This document shows positions 51,121-61,188 of a stretch of DNA of 64,000 nucleotides, piece by piece (within the stretch, counting starts at the first letter, position 1; every line of letters begins with the position of its first letter). The stretch spans positions 1-64,000 of the forward strand of contig CAXPEB010000080.1 of the NCBI GenBank assembly GCA_964215915.1. The letters run 5' to 3'. Under the pieces are notes generated by a model. That model saw only the letters and a list, made by a program, of their open reading frames with translations, ran no database searches and was not told the origin of the DNA. A program made the translations under genes and the position numbers. This DNA is from UBA8524 sp964215915. Lineage in GTDB: Bacteria; Bacteroidota; Bacteroidia; UBA8524.

Positions 51121-54100
51121 ATGCAGCGCCTTAACGTACTGGCATTCTTCACCCTCTGCTTGCTTCTGAGCGGAAACCTGTCATACGGGCAATGTAACGC
51201 GTCATTCGCTAAAAATAAGGCAGTTCTGTGCGACACGGATAGCCTCATCCTGAATTCACTTGCTCCTGTCGGACTGATCTATTCCCAGTGGGATTTCGGT
51301 AACGGTGATACATTAAATGCTTTGGATACCCAATACCGGTATGCGGCTCCGGGCACCTATGTCATCCGGCATATCGTGGAAGACAATTCCGCCTGTCGGG
51401 ATACCGCCTACGATACGGTACAAGTCTTTCAAACGCCCCTGTTGTTTTTCAGTACGGATCTGAATTGTCAGGACGACAGCGTGCACCTGTATGGCAATTA
51501 CCTGACCGGTACCGGTGACACCCTAGGTACACTGCGCTGGTGGACCGGAACCGGTGATAGCCTGGAAGGAGACACCGTGGCCTTTGCCTATCCGTCATCC
51601 GGATATTATTCACTTAGCCTGCAGGGAACAGGAAAAGGGTGCACCGTTAAACTGGATAGCACGGTATTCATCCGGCAACGTCCTCAGGCAGCTTTTCTGA
51701 TCGATACAAACTCCTGCTTCGGGGATTCCATGAGGTTTACCGGACAGGGGTCGGCATACAGTCCTTCCTACCGATGGAATTTCGGGGATGTACTGTCGGG
51801 GCTAAAAAACACCGATTCCGTTGCAAACCCGAAACACCGGTTTACCCAGGCCGGGCTTTACCAGGTGAGGATGGTACTGAGCGATACCCTCGGATGCCGC
51901 GACACCATCATCCGGCCGGTAAGGATACACCAGGCAGCCATTGCTGCCATTCATTACAACGAAGTGTGTACGGGGTCTGCCACGGAATTCGGGAATGTTT
52001 CCGGACTGGGTGCTTCTGACTCCATCCGCACCATCCGGTGGGATTTCGGAGATGGCGACAGTGCATTGATCGCTTTTCCCACGCATACCTATGCCGATTC
52101 GGGCAGCTACCAGGTAAGGCTGGTTCTCAGCACCTATGCCGGATGCCGGGATACCTCGGAAGAAAGCATCCTCATCCATCCGCAACCTGTTATTCAGCTG
52201 GATCTGGATAGTGTTTGCCGGGGAAGCAATGTTAACTTCCAACTGATCAGCTCCACCAACGAAATACAGTCGTATCAGTGGACCTTCGGAGACGGCTTCA
52301 CCTCCTCTTCTTCTTCTCCCCAGCACCAGTATACGGTAAGTGGCAAGTATGCCGCGCGGCTACAACTGATCTTTAATGAGGGAAAAAGCTGCCAAAGCGC
52401 TCCGGATAGTGTAACGGTTTTGGCATTACCCTCCGCCTCTTTCCTCATCAATGAAGACACGCAGTGTTTCCGGGGTAACGAAGTTTGTGTACACCTGCAA
52501 AACCAGAGCCCTCTGGTGAAAACAAGGAGAGTGATTTTTGATGATGGATTTGTACAGGTGGACCAGGGGCCAACGGACACCTTCGTCTGCCATACCTATG
52601 CGGATGCCGCCGGGGGAACCTATTTTATTGCCATACAAATGCTGGACAGTAACGGCTGTTCGCAAACCTATAGCCTCGACAGCGGGGTACTGATCTACCC
52701 TGAGTTTGCCACAGGCTTCTCCCAGAGCAGCGATTCCGGATGTTTCTCCACCAATGTGGATTTTATCAATATGACCAATCAGCCATTATCCAACATCACC
52801 CGTTATTACTGGGATTTCGGAGATGGCACCCAGGACTCTACCAATTGGGATACGGCCTATCATACCTATACCACCAACGGCAATTTCAATGTAAAACTCG
52901 TGGCAGAAAATCAGCAGGGTTGTCTGGATAGCGCTACGGGAGCATCTTCCATCAACAACACCAGCTACACGGTCGATGGGCAAATTGACTCGCTACCTTC
53001 CGCTTGTGCCAGCAATAACCGCCTCTACGTGCACCAGAGCTTTGTGAGCGGGGCACAAATTCGCTGGTACTGGGGTACCGAAGATAGTTCAAGCGTTTTC
53101 AGTCCCTCCTACATGTATGAATTCCCGGGCACCTATCATCCCAGGCTAAGGATTAGCCTGAACGGGTGCGACAGTGTTGTATACCTGGATACGGTAGACA
53201 TCCTGGGGCCTTATGCCCGGTTCGGACCAATTACCAACCGCTTCCAGTGCGAGATTACGGATACGGTCTATTTCGTCAATAACAGTATCTACTACAAGAA
53301 TTCCCAGCGAGGAGCATTCTGGGATTTCGGGGATGGATTCGCTCCCTCCTGCACCACCAATTATGAAGCAGGCATCAATGCAACAGGAAACTGCCGGTAT
53401 AGTACAGACAGTACCAATACCAAGCATATGTACGACCGCAACCAGGAAAACTGCTACTATACCCGGTTGATTGCGTATGACAACTTCAGCGGTTGCGGCG
53501 ATACGGTTGTTGAATACCTTCCACTCACGGCACCGGTAGCCAGTCCCGATCCGCTTAACGGTTTCAACGGACTGTTTACCATTCAATCGCAGACGTGTCT
53601 GGGACCCGAAGAAGAAAAGGAAATCTCCATAAGCCTCACGCAAACACAACCCAATTGCGGACGACAGAGTTACTGGGTACTTTGGGATTCTTCCTGTGCA
53701 GCGGCCAGCGGTAACATCAACAACTTCTGGGTGCCTCTGGCCACGGATCATAATTACGACTACGACAATGCTCCCTGCGATCCGGAGGGCTATGTGAGCA
53801 TGGGACTGATCATCCAGAATGGCAGCGATTCACTGGGAAATGTATGCCGGGATACAGCCTGGTACCACAATATTCTGCAATTCAACCTCATGGATCCGCG
53901 CTTCGGGAGCAGTTATGATTCCAGCCAGTACTACTGTACCGGAAGCAGCTTTGATTTTTACCTTTCCCGTCCCAACCAGGACTCGGTCAACCGGGTGATC
54001 TGGAGCTGGGGCGACGGCACCCAAACGGATACCAACACCACCGATACGGTCAGTCATCAGTACACCACTTCCGGACAATTTACCGTAACCACGCAGGTAT

Positions 54101-57100
54101 TTACGGTTGATGGCTGTGTTGGGTCTGACAGCGGACATGTGCGGGTTGGGGTAACGGCCCTGCAGGGATATTCCAACGACCGGCTCTGTGTAGGCGACAG
54201 CTTCCAGCTTCTTCCCGTGCTCAACTACGTCAATGACCCATCACTTTACTGGGAAGATAGCGCCCGGTTAAGCCAGAATAAGGAAGCTTTGCTGTATGAT
54301 CTTGGCGACGGGAACGGTTTTAATGATCTGGGGGCACAACCCTGGATTGATATTGATGGGGTACGGCAATACTATATCCGTGTAGCCTATCGTGACAGTG
54401 CCGGTTGCTGGGATACGCTGAGTTATGCTGACACCTTGAAAAGTTATGGCATCTATGCGGCATTCGGCACCCAACTGGATACCTTTCTTTGCCCGCAATC
54501 TATCGCCTTTACCAACGGAAGCTCGGTATTCGACAGTACGGCTGGGTTTGCCCAAACCCAGGATTCCGTTGCCGCAGCTACCTGGGTATTCGGTAATGGG
54601 CTGGCAAACAGCACCCTGTTGAATCCGGAGCGTTACCTGGGTACGGGAAGCTATTCCGTAAAACTGATCGCACAAAATACCATAGGATGTAAAGACTCGG
54701 TGGTTCACGACCTGGTGGTAGTGGGCCCTGTCGCGCGGTATTCCTTTACTTCCGACAGCAGCGGTTGTGAAACCCTGCGGGTATATTTTGAAAACCAGAG
54801 TACCAATGCCAGCAATTATGTCTGGCAGTTCAATGACTCCGGAAATGCCGTTACGAGTACCGCTTCTGATACAAACTTTTATTTTGATTACGAGCGTTTC
54901 GGGAACTTTGTTCCGACCCTGACCGCACAGGGTAGTTTCAATCAGGACGGCATCGTGGTAAGCTGCGAATCCGTATTTCCGGATAGCACGGCCTGGGACA
55001 GCCTTCGCCTGATTTCCGTATATGAACGGGGTACGCCTGAATTCAGCTTCGTTACCGACTGTGCAACCCGACAGGTTACGTTTACCAACTCGAGTTCCAG
55101 TATACAGGCGGGCATGCAATTCCTTTGGGAATTCGGTGACGGCGACACCTCGTCTTCCTCCGATCCGGTCCATACCTATTCTGACACCGGTCATTATACG
55201 GTAATCCTCCATGTTATTACCGACAAGGGCTGTGAAGACACGGTATCGGCTGAAGTTACCGTGGCTCCCAACCCGGAAGCCTGGTTCACGTTTAATGAAA
55301 CCTGCCTCGGCAGTTACACGCAGTTTGAAGACTCCACCAATGCTTTTAATGACGCGATTTACGACTGGCAATGGGATTTCGGAGACGGAGGAACCAGTAT
55401 CCTCGACAACCCCGACCATCTGTATGCCCAGGATACCCTGTATACCGTAAACCTCGTGGTAACCAATATTGCAGGATGCAGAGACACTGTGCAGCGCAGT
55501 ATCCGGATACACAGTATCCCGACTGCGGCATTTTCGGCGACGGCGGTATGCCGGTATGATTCCGTGAGTTTTACCCAACTCAGCACCAACGAAGAATTGC
55601 CGTTGAGTTACCAATGGGATTTCGGAGACGGAGGCAGCTCCGTATTGACGGCTCCCCGGCATAAATACGGAACTTCGGGAAACAAGTTGGTGACCCTGAT
55701 AGCCACCAGTTCGTATTCCTGTGCCGACACCCTGAGTCAGTTTGTCAACGTGTACCAGGAGCCGACAGCTTCTTTTACAATTAATGACCGGGATCAATGT
55801 CTGAGCAGCCAGCAGTTTGTATTCAGCGACCAAAGCACTGCAGGTACCGGTGGTTATTCCGTAAGCTGGAATTATGGTGACGGAAACACGGGTAGCGGTG
55901 ATCCTGGCGGGCATCAATATGGCACTCCGGGCACGTACCTCATCCATCTTTATCTCAATTCGGTGGTAGGTTGCCGGGATACGGCTCTTGATTCCGTTAC
56001 CGTCAATCCGCAAGCTATTGCAGGTTTCCTGCTGAACGACAATGCGCAGTGTGAAAACGAAAATATTTACCTGTTTGCAGATACCTCGGTCATCAGCCAG
56101 GGCAGCCTCACCCGCAGCTGGCAGACCGGAGACGGCACCTCTTACAGCGATAGCAGCGTAACGCACCATTATGCCGACACGGGGACATTTACCCTCAGAC
56201 TTATTCAGCTAAGCGACGCCGGTTGCCGGGATACGGTAGATAAAACCATTTATGTCAACCCTTCACCACGTGCTGCTTTTGTAATAAACGACAGCACCCA
56301 GTGTTTGGGGGGAAATCTCTTTGCATTCACCAATACCACACAACTGGCTAAGGGAAATTTCACGTCGGGTTGGGATTTCGGCGACGGTTCACAATCCGGC
56401 TCCCTTAACCCCATCCATACCTACAGCCAGGACTCCTCCGTGTGGACCATCCGGCTGATTGTAACCAGCGACTCATTGTGCCGGGATACGGTGTCGCACA
56501 GCGGCACGACTTACCCCATGCCGGAAGCCCGTTTTTCCATTGCGGATTCTGCTCAGTGTTTCCGCGACAATTTGTTCCATTTTGCAGATTCCGGCAGCAT
56601 CAAGTCCGGAACACTGGATTTCCGCTGGTATTTCGGCGACGGAGACAGCAGCAGCTTGCAGCACCCAACGCACAGCTACGGCAGTGCGGGAAGTTATACG
56701 GTTACCCAGGTGAGCAGCAGTTCCTTTCTATGCCGGGACACTTTTGAAAACCAGGTGGTGGTCTACCCTCAGCCAGAGGCCCGGATAGGTCTTGGAGATT
56801 CCATTGCCTGTTTCCGCGGTCATTTCTTTGTCTTTGCCGATTCGGGAAGCTTAAGCTCGGGGAGCTGGCAGCGGGTATGGAAATTCGGAGACGGTAACTC
56901 CGACACGCTGGAGATGCTTTCCCACAGCTATGACAGCAACGGAGTCTATACAGCCTGGCTGGTGGTCGAAAGCGAATTCGGGTGTATGGATTCGGTAAGT
57001 CGCCAATACGAAGTCTATCCTCAGGCAGAAGCGGTATTTGCGATAAACGACAGTGTGCAGTGTGATAACGGGCACAATTTCGTCTTCACTAACCAAAGCC

Positions 57101-60100
57101 AGATCAATGCAGGAAGCATGGCATACGACTGGCGATTCGGGGATGGTGACAGCAGTGCTCAGCAACATCCGTCACACCAGTACTCCGTTTTCGGAGATTA
57201 TACGGTAAGGCTTGTTGCCAACTCGCCGTATGGATGTTCGGATACTACAGAAAAAGCGGTGCGTATCGACCCGAATCCACAAGCAGTCCTCTGGCTTGCG
57301 GACAGTGGTCAGTGTGTGAATGAGCAGCTATTCGCCTTTGCCGACAGTTCTTCACTGGCAGAAGGCAATTACCAGATCACCTGGCATTTCGGGGATGGTG
57401 ACAGCAGTATACAAAATGACCCGGTTCACACGTACGGTGCAGCGGGGAACTATACCGTGCGGCAGTTACTGATCAGCGACAAAGGCTGCAGGGACAGTAG
57501 TAGCCTGGCTATCGATGTATACCCCAAGCCACAGGTTGCTTTCGGTGTCAATGACAGCATCCAGTGCTTCAACGGGCATGTGTTTGTGTTCCAGAACCTG
57601 TCTGTTATCAGTTCGGGAAGCCTTAGCTACGACTGGCGGTTCGGGGATGGCGATAGCAGTTCGCTGCAGCACCCGGATCACCAATACGCCGTTTACGGGG
57701 ATTATATGACCCGCCTGGTAACCAGCAGCGATCAGTTTTGCCGGGATACGGCATGGAATTCCATACGCATCAATCCCAACCCACAAGCAGCCATCTGGCT
57801 CAATGACAGTTTCCAATGCCTGAATGAACAGGCATTCGTTTTCCGTGACAGCGGGAGCATTGCAGAAGGCAATTACCAGGTAACCTGGTATTTCGGTGAT
57901 GGCGACAGCAACATCCTTCAGGATGTGTCTCATACCTACTCGATAGAAGGTTCGTACCAAATCATGCAGGTTTTGCAAAGTGACAAAAGCTGTATGGATA
58001 CTGCCTTGCTTGATCTGGAAGTTTACCCGAGACCTTTTGCCCTATTTGCCGTTAACGACAGCATCCAGTGTTTTGACGGCCATCGCTTTGACTTCCTGAA
58101 CCAGAGTGTGATCAATGCCGGGGTTCTTCGCTACGACTGGCGGTTTGACGACGGAGACAGCAGTCAGCTACAAAACCCTTCCTATACCTACGGAACCTTC
58201 GGTGATTACCGCGTAAGGCTGGTTACCTACAGCGATCACGATTGTAAAGACACGGCCTACCAGGATCTTCGTATCAACCCGAACCCGGAAGCCCGGATAT
58301 GGCTCAATGACAGCTTCCAGTGCCTCAATGACCAGTCGTTTGAATTCCGTGACAGCAGTCTGCTGGCGGAAGGTGCCTACCTTAGGGAATGGAATTTTGG
58401 CGACGGAAATACGGACACGAGCCGGGACCTGATCCATACCTATATCCAGGACGGCCCGTATACGGTAAGGCTGCTATTGGAAAGCGACAAGAACTGCCGG
58501 GACTCGGCATTTGTTTCCACGGAAGCCTACCCCACTCCTTTACCGGTCTTTACCATTAATGATAGCGGGCAATGCGTCAATACCAATGACTTTGCCTTCA
58601 CGAATACCAGCACTATTCATTACGGTTGGTTGCGTTACGAATGGAGTTTCGGCGACGGACTGGCAGATACCAACGGTCAGATCAATCATACTTATTTATC
58701 TGCCGACACTTTCCATGTGGTATTGTCTGCCATCAGTAATTTCGGGTGTATAGACTCCGTATCCCGGGACATTATTGCCTTCCCGAAACCGCAGAGCAAC
58801 TGGGTGATCAACGATACCGCGCAATGTGTGAACACCAATGACTTCCGTTTCCAGGCACAGGTACAGATCAGTTCCGGTAATCTGAAAAACTATTGGTGGG
58901 ACCTGGAAAGCCTGCTGGACAGCGGTGACCTGGACACAGCCAGAACTTATCTGCTTGCCGGAACTTATCCGGTGTACTTCTATGCCCAATCTGAACTGGA
59001 TTGCTGGGATACTCTTCAAAATGTGCTTACCGTACATCCGAAACCCAGCGCAGTGTATCAGGTAAACGACAGTGACCAGTGCCTCAATACGCAGCATTAC
59101 GTCTTTAGTAACCAGAGTACCCTGTCTGCAGGAAGCCTGCATTATTTCTGGGAGTTCGGTGACGGAGACACCTCCTCGGATTTCGAACCGGTAAAACTAT
59201 TCCAGCAACATGATACCCTGACTACCGTACTGTATGCCATTAGTGACCTGGGGTGTTATGATACCACTGATCATACCCTGATTGTGTTTCCCGTACCGGA
59301 TGTTTCCTTTTCCTACAACGACAGCGATCAGTGCGTGAACGGCAATTATTTTGTCTTCACCAACGAGAGCACGATCGATTATGGAATTCTGTCTTATACC
59401 TGGGACCTTGGCAATGGCATGCAGGCAGTTTCTGCTGATACGAACATGGTTTATTCCGTGTACGGTACTTATCCGGTCTGGCTTTGGGCTGAGTCTAACG
59501 TAGGTTGTCGCGATTCACTGAGAAAAGACATGATCGTGTACCCCAAGCCCAACCCGGGTTTTTCGGAAAATGACCCCGGTCAATGTGTGAACACCCAGGA
59601 TTTCCGATTTACGGATCAAAGCAATATCGCTTACGGCAACCTGCATTATACGTATCGTTTCGGTGATGGCACCGAAGACACCCTGGCTTCGCCGGCACAT
59701 TACTATCCGGCATTCGGGGTCTATACCGTCCGGCAGGTATTGGAAAGTGATTACGGGTGTATGGATTCCGTGGAGTCGGGTGTTCAGGCATTTGCCAAAC
59801 CTCAGGCCTTGTTCACCATTAATGACCGCGATCAGTGCATCAATACTCAGGATTTCCGGTTTAGCAGTCAAAGCAATATTGCCGAAGGCTCCCTGCAGGA
59901 TGTGTTTTGGGACTTTGATGACGGGAATACCGCAAATGGTCCCAATACCGCCAATTACTACCTGAACTCGGGGACTTACGATGTTCGCCTCTTAGCTCTG
60001 TCCGACAGCTTCTGTTACGATACGCTGTTCAAGTCGCTTCGGGTATATCCCAAACCCGTGGCGGCAATCGGGTACAATGATTCCGCCCAATGCCACAGCA

Positions 60101-61014
60101 CCAACCTGTATGAAGTGTACAGCCTGGCTTTTGATTCCAGCGGAGTAGCCAACTGGTACTGGGATATTGATACGGACAGCAACGCTTCCGATTCTTCGTT
60201 CCGTTTCCACTTCGATACCTATGGCCCCAAAACCTTTACACACCGTTTGGTGAGTCAGAACGGTTGCTGGGATACCATAAGCCGCGACGCTTATGTGAAA
60301 CCCATGCCCGACCCGTCGTTCACCGGTCTTAGAACCTTCCATTGTGATAATGAGGCTGCTTTTGCGCTAAGCCCGGTTACGCCGGGTGGTATTTTCGATG
60401 GAAAAAATATTGCCAACCAGCTGTATCAACCCCGACTGCTCTGGGAAGATACGGTTCGGTATTGGGTGGAAGTGAATGGTTGTGCAGACTCCTCCTACGA
60501 ATACACCAATGTTTATCCCTTCCCCGTCGTGGAACTTGGGGAGGACACGGTACTTTGCAAAAATGAGTTTCTGCTCTTTGATGTCAGCTTCTGGAGTTCG
60601 GATTACCTCTGGCAGGACGATAAAGAAAGTGCCCGTTACCGGGCTTCCAAGCCGGGGATGTACCGGGTTACGGTGAGTAATATCTGCGGAAGCGCTTCGG
60701 ACAGCCTCCGGATCAGCTACCTCGACGACTTATGCCGGATTTATGTTCCTACGGCATTTACCCCGAACAAGGACATTTACAATTCGTATTACAAACCGGT
60801 AACCTTCGGTTTGGATGAAATGCAGTACAGCATCTTCACCCGCTGGGGAGAGAAGGTCTTTGAAGGCAATCTGGATGATGAGGGATGGGACGGTACTTTC
60901 GGTGGGGTTCCGGTGCAGATTGACGTGTATGTGGTGGTGGTTCGCTATTCCTATACCCTGCACGGTGAAACGATCAGCGGATACCTCCGTGAAAATGTCA
61001 CCCTGCTTCGCTAA
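51121..61014 (+). CDS. Giant PKD-repeat surface protein with type B T9SS sorting domain
   Basis: 3297 residues. A signal peptide (about 1-24, ending SYGQ) is followed by PKD-like domains with variable length (residues ~25-1550, WDFGDG-type motifs). Residues 1552-3066 are 18 modules of 84 or 85 residues, each starting like FxINDSxQC and holding WxFGDG and CxDT. After residue 3067 is a degenerate start of a 19th. The C-terminus (about 3206-3297) with YVPTAFTPN, RWGEKVFEGN and WDGTFGG is the gliding-motility-associated type B sorting domain. It is probably exported by the T9SS and acts as a surface adhesin or fibre. No promoter with a good -7 box is seen. Confidence 0.95.
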   Translation: MQRLNVLAFFTLCLLLSGNLSYGQCNASFAKNKAVLCDTDSLILNSLAPVGLIYSQWDFGNGDTLNALDTQYRYAAPGTYVIRHIVEDNSACRDTAYDTVQVFQTPLLFFSTDLNCQDDSVHLYGNYLTGTGDTLGTLRWWTGTGDSLEGDTVAFAYPSSGYYSLSLQGTGKGCTVKLDSTVFIRQRPQAAFLIDTNSCFGDSMRFTGQGSAYSPSYRWNFGDVLSGLKNTDSVANPKHRFTQAGLYQVRMVLSDTLGCRDTIIRPVRIHQAAIAAIHYNEVCTGSATEFGNVSGLGASDSIRTIRWDFGDGDSALIAFPTHTYADSGSYQVRLVLSTYAGCRDTSEESILIHPQPVIQLDLDSVCRGSNVNFQLISSTNEIQSYQWTFGDGFTSSSSSPQHQYTVSGKYAARLQLIFNEGKSCQSAPDSVTVLALPSASFLINEDTQCFRGNEVCVHLQNQSPLVKTRRVIFDDGFVQVDQGPTDTFVCHTYADAAGGTYFIAIQMLDSNGCSQTYSLDSGVLIYPEFATGFSQSSDSGCFSTNVDFINMTNQPLSNITRYYWDFGDGTQDSTNWDTAYHTYTTNGNFNVKLVAENQQGCLDSATGASSINNTSYTVDGQIDSLPSACASNNRLYVHQSFVSGAQIRWYWGTEDSSSVFSPSYMYEFPGTYHPRLRISLNGCDSVVYLDTVDILGPYARFGPITNRFQCEITDTVYFVNNSIYYKNSQRGAFWDFGDGFAPSCTTNYEAGINATGNCRYSTDSTNTKHMYDRNQENCYYTRLIAYDNFSGCGDTVVEYLPLTAPVASPDPLNGFNGLFTIQSQTCLGPEEEKEISISLTQTQPNCGRQSYWVLWDSSCAAASGNINNFWVPLATDHNYDYDNAPCDPEGYVSMGLIIQNGSDSLGNVCRDTAWYHNILQFNLMDPRFGSSYDSSQYYCTGSSFDFYLSRPNQDSVNRVIWSWGDGTQTDTNTTDTVSHQYTTSGQFTVTTQVFTVDGCVGSDSGHVRVGVTALQGYSNDRLCVGDSFQLLPVLNYVNDPSLYWEDSARLSQNKEALLYDLGDGNGFNDLGAQPWIDIDGVRQYYIRVAYRDSAGCWDTLSYADTLKSYGIYAAFGTQLDTFLCPQSIAFTNGSSVFDSTAGFAQTQDSVAAATWVFGNGLANSTLLNPERYLGTGSYSVKLIAQNTIGCKDSVVHDLVVVGPVARYSFTSDSSGCETLRVYFENQSTNASNYVWQFNDSGNAVTSTASDTNFYFDYERFGNFVPTLTAQGSFNQDGIVVSCESVFPDSTAWDSLRLISVYERGTPEFSFVTDCATRQVTFTNSSSSIQAGMQFLWEFGDGDTSSSSDPVHTYSDTGHYTVILHVITDKGCEDTVSAEVTVAPNPEAWFTFNETCLGSYTQFEDSTNAFNDAIYDWQWDFGDGGTSILDNPDHLYAQDTLYTVNLVVTNIAGCRDTVQRSIRIHSIPTAAFSATAVCRYDSVSFTQLSTNEELPLSYQWDFGDGGSSVLTAPRHKYGTSGNKLVTLIATSSYSCADTLSQFVNVYQEPTASFTINDRDQCLSSQQFVFSDQSTAGTGGYSVSWNYGDGNTGSGDPGGHQYGTPGTYLIHLYLNSVVGCRDTALDSVTVNPQAIAGFLLNDNAQCENENIYLFADTSVISQGSLTRSWQTGDGTSYSDSSVTHHYADTGTFTLRLIQLSDAGCRDTVDKTIYVNPSPRAAFVINDSTQCLGGNLFAFTNTTQLAKGNFTSGWDFGDGSQSGSLNPIHTYSQDSSVWTIRLIVTSDSLCRDTVSHSGTTYPMPEARFSIADSAQCFRDNLFHFADSGSIKSGTLDFRWYFGDGDSSSLQHPTHSYGSAGSYTVTQVSSSSFLCRDTFENQVVVYPQPEARIGLGDSIACFRGHFFVFADSGSLSSGSWQRVWKFGDGNSDTLEMLSHSYDSNGVYTAWLVVESEFGCMDSVSRQYEVYPQAEAVFAINDSVQCDNGHNFVFTNQSQINAGSMAYDWRFGDGDSSAQQHPSHQYSVFGDYTVRLVANSPYGCSDTTEKAVRIDPNPQAVLWLADSGQCVNEQLFAFADSSSLAEGNYQITWHFGDGDSSIQNDPVHTYGAAGNYTVRQLLISDKGCRDSSSLAIDVYPKPQVAFGVNDSIQCFNGHVFVFQNLSVISSGSLSYDWRFGDGDSSSLQHPDHQYAVYGDYMTRLVTSSDQFCRDTAWNSIRINPNPQAAIWLNDSFQCLNEQAFVFRDSGSIAEGNYQVTWYFGDGDSNILQDVSHTYSIEGSYQIMQVLQSDKSCMDTALLDLEVYPRPFALFAVNDSIQCFDGHRFDFLNQSVINAGVLRYDWRFDDGDSSQLQNPSYTYGTFGDYRVRLVTYSDHDCKDTAYQDLRINPNPEARIWLNDSFQCLNDQSFEFRDSSLLAEGAYLREWNFGDGNTDTSRDLIHTYIQDGPYTVRLLLESDKNCRDSAFVSTEAYPTPLPVFTINDSGQCVNTNDFAFTNTSTIHYGWLRYEWSFGDGLADTNGQINHTYLSADTFHVVLSAISNFGCIDSVSRDIIAFPKPQSNWVINDTAQCVNTNDFRFQAQVQISSGNLKNYWWDLESLLDSGDLDTARTYLLAGTYPVYFYAQSELDCWDTLQNVLTVHPKPSAVYQVNDSDQCLNTQHYVFSNQSTLSAGSLHYFWEFGDGDTSSDFEPVKLFQQHDTLTTVLYAISDLGCYDTTDHTLIVFPVPDVSFSYNDSDQCVNGNYFVFTNESTIDYGILSYTWDLGNGMQAVSADTNMVYSVYGTYPVWLWAESNVGCRDSLRKDMIVYPKPNPGFSENDPGQCVNTQDFRFTDQSNIAYGNLHYTYRFGDGTEDTLASPAHYYPAFGVYTVRQVLESDYGCMDSVESGVQAFAKPQALFTINDRDQCINTQDFRFSSQSNIAEGSLQDVFWDFDDGNTANGPNTANYYLNSGTYDVRLLALSDSFCYDTLFKSLRVYPKPVAAIGYNDSAQCHSTNLYEVYSLAFDSSGVANWYWDIDTDSNASDSSFRFHFDTYGPKTFTHRLVSQNGCWDTISRDAYVKPMPDPSFTGLRTFHCDNEAAFALSPVTPGGIFDGKNIANQLYQPRLLWEDTVRYWVEVNGCADSSYEYTNVYPFPVVELGEDTVLCKNEFLLFDVSFWSSDYLWQDDKESARYRASKPGMYRVTVSNICGSASDSLRISYLDDLCRIYVPTAFTPNKDIYNSYYKPVTFGLDEMQYSIFTRWGEKVFEGNLDDEGWDGTFGGVPVQIDVYVVVVRYSYTLHGETISGYLRENVTLLR
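55774..60318 (+). repeat. Array of 18 PKD-type modules, 252-255 bp each
   Basis: Module starts fall at residues 1552, 1636, 1720, 1805, 1889, 1973, 2057, 2141, 2225, 2309, 2393, 2477, 2561, 2646, 2730, 2814, 2898 and 2983. Spacing is 84 residues except three of 85. Each module has a Cys near position 9 and another near position 67 in CxD[ST]. Confidence 0.93.
57037..58548 (+). repeat. Three copies of a 504-bp two-module higher-order repeat
   Basis: Residues 1973-2476. Odd modules read like NDSxQCxNGH...YDWRFGDGDSS...INPNPQA, even modules like LNDSxQCLNEQ...EGNYQxTWxFGDGDS...VYPKP. Each pair spans exactly 168 residues. Codon differences between copies show that the duplication is old or was maintained by selection. 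Confidence 0.87.
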
Positions 61015-61188
61015 TTATTCCCCTTCTGTTTCCCTTTCAGCACTTTGATAATTATTCTTAGCTGACGATCCGTTTGCAGGGCATATCCCCCCGTTCACAC
61101 GTTATTTTATCTTATCGGTAAAATAGTTTCTCTCTTATGGATTTTTCATGCTTATTTTCCCGTGATTAAAGAGGACAACCGTTTACCC

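Noticed and set aside
55774..60318. CRISPR array suggested by regular spacing of repeats
   Set aside because: The period is 252-255 bp, the repeats are coding and divergent, and no short identical repeats with unique spacers exist.
51121..61014. Long open frames on the opposite strand of the giant PKD gene (for example 54268-56169)
   Set aside because: They arise from biased codon use in the repeated plus-strand gene; the products are low in recognisable structure and have no promoters.
40728..61014. T9SS secretion machinery or a gliding operon
   Set aside because: Only cargo-type sorting domains are present; no Por/Gld/Spr component was recognised.
61082..61140. Terminator after the giant PKD gene (ATTTTATC/GGTAAAAT)
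   Set aside because: The stem is AT-rich with a G-T pair, and the following T-run is broken by C and G.
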